Origin: Moorella sp. UBA4076
Lineage (GTDB): Bacteria; Bacillota; DSM-521; Neomoorellales; Neomoorellaceae
DNA length: 35,019 bases
NCBI GenBank assembly: GCA_002383405.1
Contig: DFYS01000099.1
Location: 20,525 to 55,543, forward strand
Direction of reading: 5' to 3'
Shown here: positions 23,273-30,522 of the stretch, piece after piece
Layout: each line of letters starts with the position of its first letter
How positions within the stretch are numbered: position 1 is the stretch's first letter
The notes under the pieces: generated by a model
Databases searched by the model: none
What the model saw: only the letters and a program-made list of their open reading frames with translations
What the model was told of the DNA's origin: nothing
Made by a program: the position numbers and the translations under genes

Positions 23273-24108
23273 TGTTCCAAATGCTGGACCCCTTTCGCGC
23301 CCTGCTGGATATCGGCCCGGTGCAGATGAGCATTATGGCTGAACGCCGGGGGCAGCCTCTGGGACGGGAATGGCACCGGCTGGAAGGGCTGGTAACAGGA
23401 TGGCTGGAGGATTTAAAACGCTACCTGCCTCTCGCCCGGAAGCCGTGGCCTTTGCTTGCCAATCCGGAGGGCTGGCCGCGGGTCCTGGACCGGATGTATG
23501 CTGCCGTTAAAACTGCAGGAGATCCGAGTCTTACCCCCATGGCAGCCGTCGCCGGTACCATGGCGGAACTGGTGGGCGATTACCTGGTAAAACAGGGGGC
23601 AACCAAAGTCCTGGTCAATAACGGCGGCGATATTGCTCTCCGCCTCGGCCGGGGCGAGAAGACCCGGGTCGGCATCGCCCCCCGCCTGGGGGCGCCGCCC
23701 TCCCACTACCTGGACATCAGGGCGGGGGATCATATTGGCGGTATTGCCACCAGCGGCCGGGGCGGGCGCAGCTTTACCGTGGGGATTGCTGACGCAGCCG
23801 TAGCTATTGCTGCTTCGGCGGCGGTCGCCGACGCCTCTGCCACCGTCCTGGGCAATGCGGTGAATGTAGATTCCCCGTTGATCCAGCGCCGGCCGGCGCG
23901 GGAGCTTGACCCGGCTACCGATATCCCGGAACTCCTGGTGACCACGGTCGTCGGTCCCCTGCCGGAAGAATTACAGGTCGCGGCCCTGGAAAGGGGCATA
24001 GCAACAGGGCGGCGATTGGTAGAGGACGGGGCCCTCCTGGGGGCGGTAGTATACCTGAACGGTTTTACGCGCCAGTACCCGGAGGGCCTGGTCCATCCAA
24101 TTAACTGA
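23272..24108 (+). CDS. UPF0280 (ApbE-like) protein coupled to hnr
   Basis: A 278-residue protein resembling UPF0280, a family distantly related to ApbE flavin transferases. Recognisable segments are MAAVAGTMAELVGDYL, VNNGGDIAL at 115-123, and GIATSGRGGRSFTVG from 157, followed by an Ala-rich ADASAT helix. No signal peptide is seen, so it is cytoplasmic. Its ATG overlaps the hnr stop (TAATG), implying tightly coupled synthesis. Because E. barkeri Hnr carries covalent flavin, a role in flavin attachment or cofactor handling for Hnr is an attractive inference; it is not established. Another possibility is a second subunit of the reductase. Confidence 0.8.
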   Translation: MFQMLDPFRALLDIGPVQMSIMAERRGQPLGREWHRLEGLVTGWLEDLKRYLPLARKPWPLLANPEGWPRVLDRMYAAVKTAGDPSLTPMAAVAGTMAELVGDYLVKQGATKVLVNNGGDIALRLGRGEKTRVGIAPRLGAPPSHYLDIRAGDHIGGIATSGRGGRSFTVGIADAAVAIAASAAVADASATVLGNAVNVDSPLIQRRPARELDPATDIPELLVTTVVGPLPEELQVAALERGIATGRRLVEDGALLGAVVYLNGFTRQYPEGLVHPIN

Positions 24109-24281
24109 GGTGCCTTTCATGGGGCTAACGCCTCCGCCAGCGCACAAGGAAAACCTGCCCGGATCGCCGGGTGGGGATATACTTCCACCAGAAGATGCCA
24201 TTTCTGGCAGAAGTCTATTTTTGGAGCATGCCACCTGACATTTTGAGCGGATTATGCAAAGCAGTTTCGTAAAGGGGCGGA

Positions 24282-24309
24282 CATCTGTTACCAGGGACAA
24301 AAACAGATG
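24282..24309. repeat. Inverted repeat in the UPF0280-DUF1185 spacer
   Basis: CATCTGTT at 24282-24289 and AACAGATG at 24302-24309 form a perfect 8-bp inverted repeat around 12 bases, within a 240-base spacer. T-rich sequence (AAAATTATTTTT) follows 9 bases later. It could be a weak terminator/attenuator or an operator. The rest of the spacer shows no other clear element. Confidence 0.35.
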
Positions 24310-24348
24310 CCGGCTGTTAAAATTATTTTTCATCAGGAGGTAGTAGAC

Positions 24349-24927
24349 ATGGAAATCAGGAAAATCGTCACCATCGTTGAAGAGACGCTGATCGAAGGGG
24401 AAAAAACCCTGGAAAAGCCGGTACGTAAGGCAGCGGCGCTGGCAGTCATCAAGAACCCCTTCGCCGGCAGGTATGTAGAAGATCTTTCCGAACTGATGGA
24501 TGCCGGTGAAGAGCTGGGCGGATTATTGGGTAAAAAGGCAGTCGACGCCCTCGGCATTGATCCCAAAGATGTAGACAGCTACGGCAAAGCCGCCATTGTC
24601 GGCGAGAACGGGGAACTGGAGCATGCGGCCGCCATTTTACATCCCAAACTCGGCAAACCCTTCCGGGCGGCCGTCTTTGAAGGCAAGGCCATCATCCCCT
24701 CGGCCAAGAAACGGGGCGGCATGGGCACGCCTATCGACGTCCCCCTGCATTTTAAAAATGCCTGTTTTGTGCGCAGCCACTATGATGCCATGGAGGTACG
24801 GGTACCAGATGCGCCTAAAGCCGACGAGATTGTCGTCTGCGCCGTTGTAACCGAAGGGGGCCGGCCCCTGCCGCGGATCGGCGGGTTAAAGAAAGAAGAG
24901 GCCAAGTGTGAAGATGGTTTGCGGTAG
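24349..24927 (+). CDS. AA_synth (DUF1185) family protein
   Basis: A 192-residue protein matching the amino-acid-synthesis family (DUF1185, PF06684), whose biochemical role is not settled. Features are MEIRKIVTIVEETLIEGEK at the start, NPFAGRYVEDLSELMDAGEELG, then GKAAIVGENGELEHAAAILHPKLGKPFR, GGMGTPIDVPLHFKNACFVRSHYD and the C-terminal VTEGGRPLPRIGG. The frame is open to 24307, but ATG 24349 with CAGGAGG upstream gives the normal N-terminus. It has no assigned step in the nicotinate pathway. Being between hnr and hgd, it might act on the ring-opening intermediates or their tautomers, or be a housekeeping helper. That is speculation. A strong hairpin follows. Confidence 0.85.
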   Translation: MEIRKIVTIVEETLIEGEKTLEKPVRKAAALAVIKNPFAGRYVEDLSELMDAGEELGGLLGKKAVDALGIDPKDVDSYGKAAIVGENGELEHAAAILHPKLGKPFRAAVFEGKAIIPSAKKRGGMGTPIDVPLHFKNACFVRSHYDAMEVRVPDAPKADEIVVCAVVTEGGRPLPRIGGLKKEEAKCEDGLR

Positions 24928-24936
24928 TTAGTAGCA

Positions 24937-24958
24937 GGCGGCAGGGCAACCTGCCGCC
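24937..24958 (+). promoter_or_regulatory. Perfect 9-bp hairpin with GCAA tetraloop
   Basis: GGCGGCAGG at 24937-24945 pairs perfectly with CCTGCCGCC at 24950-24958 around GCAA, a GNRA tetraloop. It begins 9 bases after the DUF1185 stop, with no T tract. It is more likely a 3' mRNA stabiliser or processing boundary than a full terminator. It divides the cluster into upstream and downstream halves. The remaining 191 bases before hgd show nothing else recognisable. Confidence 0.6.
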
Positions 24959-25149
24959 CCACTACATTGGCAAGGGATAATCGCCTGTTACCATTACTGT
25001 ACGAAGCCAGCATTGACCGGACGAACTCAGCAATATCAACGATAGCGCCACCATCGTTCAGGCTAAGGACCACCGTTGGGCAGGTAGCTGCCAACAAAGA
25101 TATAAAGATGGGAATTAGAGATTTAGCAGTTTGTGAGGAGGAACGGCGG

Positions 25150-26049
25150 ATGCGCCTTGGCTTTATCGGCCTGGGTAATATGGGCCGGCCCATGGCTTTA
25201 AACCTGATTAAAAACGGGCACGAATTGATAGTTAACGATGTTATCCCAGCGGCTGTCGCGGAACTGGTTATGGCAGGAGCCCGGGCAGAGGAGACACCGG
25301 CGGCGGTGGCCGGGCAGGTAGAGGTTTTAATTACCATGCTGCCCAACGCCGCTATTGTAGCCGGAGTCATGACGGGAGAAAACGGTGTCCTGGCCGGGGC
25401 GCGGCCGGGACTGGTGGTCGTTGACATGAGCAGTGTCGGTCCCGGTGACAGCCGCAAGATGGCGGCCCTGGCCGCCCCAAAGCAGGCAGCCTACCTGGAC
25501 GCCCCGGTATCGGGAGGTGTCACGGGAGCCGCAGCTGGCAAACTGACAATCATGGCCGGCGGCTCCAGAAAAGATTTTTTGAAAGTCAAGCCGGTCCTGG
25601 AGTGCCTGGGGGAGAAGGTCTACCACGTCGGCGATGTCGGCGCCGGGGACGCCGTGAAAATAGTCAATAACCTGCTGCTGGGAATTAATATGGCCGCCGT
25701 GGCCGAGGCCCTGGTACTGGGAGCGAAAGCCGGCCTGAAACCGGAAGTTATGTTAGAAATCATCGGCAGCAGCTCCGGCCAGAGCTACGCCTTCAAGGCC
25801 AAGGTCCCTAATTTTATCCTGCCGGGCCGCTTCGAGCCGGGCTTCGCCATCGACCTCCAGGCCAAGGACCTGGACCTGGCCCTGCAGACCGCCAGGGAAA
25901 ATGATGTACCACTAATGCTCGGCGGCCTGGCGCGCCAGGTATTCGCCCTGGCCCGGGCCCGGGGCCTGGGGGGCCAGGATATAGCCGCCGTTATTAGGGT
26001 CTGGGAAGAAGCAACGGGAGCGGAGGTACGTTATGATCCGCAGGGATAA
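25150..26049 (+). CDS. hgd: 2-(Hydroxymethyl)glutarate dehydrogenase
   Basis: A 299-residue member of the 3-hydroxyisobutyrate/6-phosphogluconate dehydrogenase family. It would reduce (S)-2-formylglutarate to (S)-2-(hydroxymethyl)glutarate with NADH. The Rossmann motif GFIGLGNMGRPMA is at residues 4-16. The substrate loop is DAPVSGGVTGAA, and the catalytic Lys170 with Asn174 lies in DAVKIVNNLLLG. The frame is open upstream to 24967, but the extra 61 residues have no family match. ATG 25150 has GAGGAGG about 9 bases before it, so the shorter form is chosen. Its 3' end overlaps the Hmd gene by 17 bases. Confidence 0.92.
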   Translation: MRLGFIGLGNMGRPMALNLIKNGHELIVNDVIPAAVAELVMAGARAEETPAAVAGQVEVLITMLPNAAIVAGVMTGENGVLAGARPGLVVVDMSSVGPGDSRKMAALAAPKQAAYLDAPVSGGVTGAAAGKLTIMAGGSRKDFLKVKPVLECLGEKVYHVGDVGAGDAVKIVNNLLLGINMAAVAEALVLGAKAGLKPEVMLEIIGSSSGQSYAFKAKVPNFILPGRFEPGFAIDLQAKDLDLALQTARENDVPLMLGGLARQVFALARARGLGGQDIAAVIRVWEEATGAEVRYDPQG

Positions 26050-27469
26050 AGTTCAGGCCCTGGTAGATTACCTGGCGGGTCGGCCCCAGCCATTTAACCC
26101 CTTAACCCTGGGGGGCCTTTTACACCTGGCGGATCAATATGTTACCAGGGTAAGCGAGATAGTGGTGGCCGAAGCCTGCTTTAACGAACACCTCGCACCG
26201 GAAGAAGTGCTGGCCAGGGTAGAGACCGCCTTTGACCACAACCTGGAAACCGTCCGGCTGGGGATGGACCGGGACAGCCAGAGCTTTCTTATGGGCCGGG
26301 TCGGCTATGAATTAACCCGGCAACCGGGTCAGATTACTAACGATTCTTTTCTCGATCGAGCCATCAGCCTTACCCTGGCGGCCCAGGTGGGCAACCACCT
26401 GGTGGGCCTGGCCCCCTGCGCCGGAACCGGTGACGCCTGTGTTTTCAGCGGCCTGACGGCGGCCATGTTGGAGGCATACCCGCGGGAAGAGGTATGGCCG
26501 GCTGTAGCTGTAATGCTCCGGGTCGGTACTTTTTTCCGAGCCGGCAAGACGACCACAGGTTGTAATATGGAAGGCCTGGGCGCCGGCGCATGCGGCACGG
26601 CGGCCGCGCTGGTGGAACTGGCCGGCGGCGGCCCCCGGGAAATGGACAGGGCCATGGTCCTGGCCCTGTCGCCGACTATCAGCGTGCCCTGTACCCCCAG
26701 GGTAATGGTCCCGGGCTTGTGTGCCACCCATATCGGCGGCGCGCTGATGCTGGGGCAGCTGGCCGCCGGGCTGGCCCTTAAAACCTCGATACCGGTCAAT
26801 GTTCCCGTGGATGTAATGCTGGCCCTGGCTGCCAGGGTCCACCAGGTTTCAGCGCGGACAATTGTACCTGAGGTTATTCGTTACATGGAGGCCTACTTCA
26901 AGAGCGACCCCCGGGTTGATCGCTATATTGAAGAACAGGTTAAAAGTGAAGAAGAACAAAGGCGGGCGGCGGTAGCCGGCCGGGCCCGGGAAGAGGTCGG
27001 CCGGCTGGCCGAGCTGGCCAATCCCGTTATCAAACCCTTTGGCGAGGTAGTAGTGGGCGGCAGCAGCCAGGCCGTAGGTTCACCCACCAATACCGCCCGG
27101 ATCGCCCACGCTCTGGCGGGAGACGCAACGATCCAAAAGGTGCTGATCGAACTCTACCCGGAGCTTTTTGCCCGGCGGGCAATCAATGTGCCCGGTATTC
27201 TTATGGGGGCTGTTTACGGCGCCAGCACGGCCGACAGCCAGAGCTATCACCAGATTCTGAACGAATTGCCCCGGCTGGGTATCACGGTAGAGATTAAAGA
27301 AGCCAATGAACCGCAGCTCCAGCGGGTGACGCTAGAGACCAGCGCGGGCCGGGTTATAGTTGACGCCCGCAATCGTGGCGGCGGTCGCCTGGCTCTGGTA
27401 GAGGCCATCCCTTCCCTGGAGGCAGCCCTGGAAGCAGCGCAAAAGCTGGGCATTGTAATTGTACCTTGA
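26033..27469 (+). CDS. hmd: 2-(Hydroxymethyl)glutarate dehydratase, fused alpha-beta serine-dehydratase type
   Basis: A 478-residue protein related to iron-sulfur L-serine dehydratases. It is the expected step from 2-(hydroxymethyl)glutarate to 2-methyleneglutarate. Residues 1 to about 325 are the alpha-type catalytic part. Cys177, Cys220 and Cys230 have nearly the same spacing (43 and 10) as the [4Fe-4S] ligands I recall for Legionella serine dehydratase. From about 330 a beta-type domain begins (IKPFGEVVVGGSSQAVGSPTNTA), then an ACT-like end. In E. barkeri these parts are, to my knowledge, separate (hmdA, hmdB). Here they are one chain in alpha-beta order, opposite to the beta-alpha order of E. 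coli SdaA. ATG 26033 has CGGAGG 7 bases upstream and overlaps hgd. Confidence 0.88.
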   Translation: MIRRDKVQALVDYLAGRPQPFNPLTLGGLLHLADQYVTRVSEIVVAEACFNEHLAPEEVLARVETAFDHNLETVRLGMDRDSQSFLMGRVGYELTRQPGQITNDSFLDRAISLTLAAQVGNHLVGLAPCAGTGDACVFSGLTAAMLEAYPREEVWPAVAVMLRVGTFFRAGKTTTGCNMEGLGAGACGTAAALVELAGGGPREMDRAMVLALSPTISVPCTPRVMVPGLCATHIGGALMLGQLAAGLALKTSIPVNVPVDVMLALAARVHQVSARTIVPEVIRYMEAYFKSDPRVDRYIEEQVKSEEEQRRAAVAGRAREEVGRLAELANPVIKPFGEVVVGGSSQAVGSPTNTARIAHALAGDATIQKVLIELYPELFARRAINVPGILMGAVYGASTADSQSYHQILNELPRLGITVEIKEANEPQLQRVTLETSAGRVIVDARNRGGGRLALVEAIPSLEAALEAAQKLGIVIVP

Positions 27470-27507
27470 AGTGGATATTTAAGAGTGAAAGTATAGGAGC
27501 GAAGACC

Positions 27508-29361
27508 ATGCAGGAAAAGACGCAAGCTATTATCAGGGAAGATATCGACCGGGTGCGGGCCTACGCCCGGCTCTTCGGCGTCACCATGCCGGAAGTGGGA
27601 CCCGACGGCTCGGTTAAGGGGCTACCGGCGCCTTACCCGCGGGAAGTGGCCGGCATGATTCGCGACGGGCATCGCCTGACCGCACTGGCGCGCCAGGCCG
27701 CTCATACCGGTATACCGGTCCAGAACCCCATCCTGGGCCGCAATTCCGGGGCCGAGACCTTGGCGCAATCCCGGGACATGTATGCCATTGCCGATCAACT
27801 GGGCATTAAGCTCTTCCATTTTGTCCATTCTGAAGCTACCCGCCATATCGACCCCCTGGATGGGGCGGAACTGATCGAGCAGTCGCGGGGGAAAGGGGGC
27901 ATAACTCCCAAAGGGGAGCGGGAGTTTGTCCAGATAGGCGGGGGTGCCGTCCACCCCCTGCGCATTAACGCCACCGGCGATACGCCGCACCTATCCATTT
28001 TGAATGCCTTTATAGCCGGCTTTGACGGGACGGACATCGGCCCGGTCATTCACGTTCATTTTGGCGGCCGGGGCATCCACGATTATAAAACCAAAGTCAA
28101 AAATGGCTTTAAGGCGCTGGAAATTTGCGCTGAAAACAATATCTATGTTCAGATAGAGTCCCATAAGCACCTGAACAATATCGGCGGCACCGACGGTGCC
28201 GGGTTAGCCGGTTGCCTTCTGGCTGAAGGACTGGCCGTCCTGGCGGGGTTGCCAGCGGAACTGGGCGCCCTGCAGATGAATGTCGCCGGGATTAACCTCC
28301 TGGCTGATCTGGCCGCTATCCGCGCTTTCCGCCGGGTGATGGGGAGCGAAGCCCTTATCGTCGTGCCGGAGACCTTCCAGAACCCACCTCCGGATTTAAT
28401 CGCTGAGCAGGGGCACTTCGCCCGCATGGCCATGGCGGCCAGGCTTGGCGGCGCCAATTTCTACCGGCCCAAGGCAGCCGAATCCGTTGGCATTCCTACA
28501 GGTGAATCCATGGGCCATGCTATCTGGGCCACCCAGAATATCTTTGAAAACATGGCTTCCATCACCATTAATGACCCGGCCATCGACCGCCGGGAAGAAA
28601 TCATTTTGACCGAAGCCATGGCCGTCCTGGCGGCTACCCTGGGATTAAAATCCCTGCCGGCCCCCGAAGATATAACGGCTGCCTTCTGGCGGCGCTATGA
28701 GCCGGAGGAGTTAATCGAGAAGATTGTGACTGCCGGCAAGCAGGGAATATTGGACGCCCCCCGGGCCGGGGGCTGGGATCTCAAGCGGGCGGTTAAAACC
28801 CACCGCGACCGGGACGGCATTCGCCGTTACGTGCCCGGCTACGGGCCGGCCATGATTGACCCCAGATATCTGGATTTCAGCCAGGAAGAAGTTTCAGTTC
28901 CAGCTCTACCTCCGGTTTCAGAAAAGGCCAGGGTTGTCCTGGCTACAGTAGGAGCTGATGCTCATGTCGTAGGGATTAACCAGATCCGGGAGGCCTTTCA
29001 GCAGGCCGGCTTTGAAGTCATCTACATGCGGGGTATGAATTTACCGGAGACGGTGGCGGAAGTTGTTGCCGAGAGCAAGGCACAGGTAGTCGGCGTGAGC
29101 AACCTCCTGGGCCTGGGGATCACCCTGTTCCCCCGCCTGGATAAACGCTTGAAAGAACTGGGCCTGCGGGATAAAGTACTGGTAATAGCCGGCGGGCGGA
29201 TCGCCGAAAAAGAGGAAGAACACGCCGAACTGGAAGCAAAGATCAAAACTGAAGGACCGGAATTTATCGGGGTGGACGCCTTTTTCGGACCGGGGACCGA
29301 TCCCCAGGAACCGGTAGCCTGGGTCCGGGCCCATTTAAAGGAGGTTATGGGTGATGAGTGA
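27508..29361 (+). CDS. mgm: 2-Methyleneglutarate mutase (coenzyme B12 dependent)
   Basis: A 617-residue adenosylcobalamin enzyme that rearranges the carbon skeleton of 2-methyleneglutarate to (R)-3-methylitaconate. The large N-terminal part is the substrate TIM-barrel region. The C-terminal B12-binding domain contains DAHVVG, with Asp484, His486 and Gly489 forming the DxHxxG base-off/His-on signature, followed by GMNLPETVAEVVAESKAQVVGVSNLLGLG. An in-frame start at 27466 would add 14 residues. ATG 27508 is preferred because AGGAG is about 10 bases upstream and the size fits the E. barkeri enzyme. It overlaps mii by 8 bases. No B12 riboswitch is visible before it. Confidence 0.93.
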   Translation: MQEKTQAIIREDIDRVRAYARLFGVTMPEVGPDGSVKGLPAPYPREVAGMIRDGHRLTALARQAAHTGIPVQNPILGRNSGAETLAQSRDMYAIADQLGIKLFHFVHSEATRHIDPLDGAELIEQSRGKGGITPKGEREFVQIGGGAVHPLRINATGDTPHLSILNAFIAGFDGTDIGPVIHVHFGGRGIHDYKTKVKNGFKALEICAENNIYVQIESHKHLNNIGGTDGAGLAGCLLAEGLAVLAGLPAELGALQMNVAGINLLADLAAIRAFRRVMGSEALIVVPETFQNPPPDLIAEQGHFARMAMAARLGGANFYRPKAAESVGIPTGESMGHAIWATQNIFENMASITINDPAIDRREEIILTEAMAVLAATLGLKSLPAPEDITAAFWRRYEPEELIEKIVTAGKQGILDAPRAGGWDLKRAVKTHRDRDGIRRYVPGYGPAMIDPRYLDFSQEEVSVPALPPVSEKARVVLATVGADAHVVGINQIREAFQQAGFEVIYMRGMNLPETVAEVVAESKAQVVGVSNLLGLGITLFPRLDKRLKELGLRDKVLVIAGGRIAEKEEEHAELEAKIKTEGPEFIGVDAFFGPGTDPQEPVAWVRAHLKEVMGDE

Positions 29362-30508
29362 GATGCTGCGCGTGCGCTGTGCCATCTTACGCGGGGGGAC
29401 CAGCAAGGGCATATTTTTACATGAAAATGATTTGCCCTGCGATCGGGTTTTAAGGGACCGGATGATCCTGGCTATTTTCGGCAGTCCTGATGTGCGCCAG
29501 ATTGACGGCCTGGGCGGGGCCGATCCCCTGACCAGCAAGTTGGCCATTATCGGCCCTTCCTCCCGGCCCGACGCCGATGTTGATTATACCTTCGGCCAGG
29601 TAAGCATCAAGGAGCCGTTGATCGACTACTCCGGCAACTGCGGCAATATCTCGGCAGCTGTAGGTCCTTTTGCCATTGACGAGGGTCTGGTTCGCGCTCA
29701 GGAACCGGTAACTGACGTCCGTATTCACAATACCAACACCGGTAAGATTATCGTCGCCGAGGTGCCGGTCCAAAACGGTAAAGCCAGGGTAACGGGGGAT
29801 TATCAAATCGACGGGGTTCCCGGAACGGGTGCGAAAATCATGCTCGACTTTGCCGGGACGGCCGGGGCGGCCACCGGCAGGCTGTTACCGACAGGGCGGC
29901 CGGTCGATGTCCTGGACGTTCCCGGTTACGGCCGTCTGGAGGTCTCTTTGATCGATGCAGCCAACCCCATGGTTTTTGTCCGGGCGGCTGCCCTGGGCCT
30001 TAAAGGGACCGAAGCACCGGCAGAGATTGACAGTAACCCGGGACTTCTGGAGTTGTTAGAGACGATCCGCGCCCTGGGGGCCTGCGCCATGGGCCTGGCT
30101 GCCACCCCGGAGGAAGCCAGCCGGCGCATCCCGGCCTTCCCCATGCTGGCCTTCGTCGCCCCGCCCCAAGATTATCATAGCTTTACCACCCAGAGATTGA
30201 TCAAGGCGGAAGAGGTCGACTTTGTTTCCCGGTTGATGTATATGCAAGTAATGCACAAAACCTACGCCGGTACCGGCACTACCTGTACCGGGGCTGCCGC
30301 CGCCATTCCCGGGACTATCGTCAATGAAGTTTCGCATCGTCATAAGGGACTGATCCGCATCGGCCACCCGGCGGGGGTTATTTCCATTGAAGTGGCTGCC
30401 GCCATTCAGGGGAATGAAATAACCCTTACCCGGGCGGCCGTCGGCCGCACGGCGCGGCGGCTGATGGATGGTTATGTTTATGTAGTCGCGGAAAATATGC
30501 AGGCCTAA
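29354..30508 (+). CDS. mii: 3-Methylitaconate delta-isomerase (PrpF family)
   Basis: A 384-residue protein of the PrpF/DUF453 family, with the diaminopimelate-epimerase-like double fold. It shifts the double bond of 3-methylitaconate to give 2,3-dimethylmaleate. The opening motif LRGGTSKG (residues 12-19) and the FGQVSIKEPLIDYSGNCGN segment near residue 80-95 are typical of the family. A third block is TGTTCTGAAAAIPGT near the C-terminus. ATG 29354 is chosen, with AAAGGAGGTT about 8 bases upstream, over the GTG three bases earlier. It overlaps the mgm stop. The order mgm-mii supports the assignment over a methylcitrate-cycle PrpF. Confidence 0.91.
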   Translation: MSEMLRVRCAILRGGTSKGIFLHENDLPCDRVLRDRMILAIFGSPDVRQIDGLGGADPLTSKLAIIGPSSRPDADVDYTFGQVSIKEPLIDYSGNCGNISAAVGPFAIDEGLVRAQEPVTDVRIHNTNTGKIIVAEVPVQNGKARVTGDYQIDGVPGTGAKIMLDFAGTAGAATGRLLPTGRPVDVLDVPGYGRLEVSLIDAANPMVFVRAAALGLKGTEAPAEIDSNPGLLELLETIRALGACAMGLAATPEEASRRIPAFPMLAFVAPPQDYHSFTTQRLIKAEEVDFVSRLMYMQVMHKTYAGTGTTCTGAAAAIPGTIVNEVSHRHKGLIRIGHPAGVISIEVAAAIQGNEITLTRAAVGRTARRLMDGYVYVVAENMQA

Positions 30509-30522
30509 AGGGATAAGAAGTT

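Noticed and set aside
24967..25149. 61-residue N-terminal extension of Hgd
   Set aside because: No family match to the extension; the Rossmann motif normally begins at residue 3-4, and a good GAGGAGG precedes ATG 25150.
27470..27507. B12 riboswitch ahead of mgm
   Set aside because: The gap is only 38 bases, far too short for a cobalamin riboswitch.
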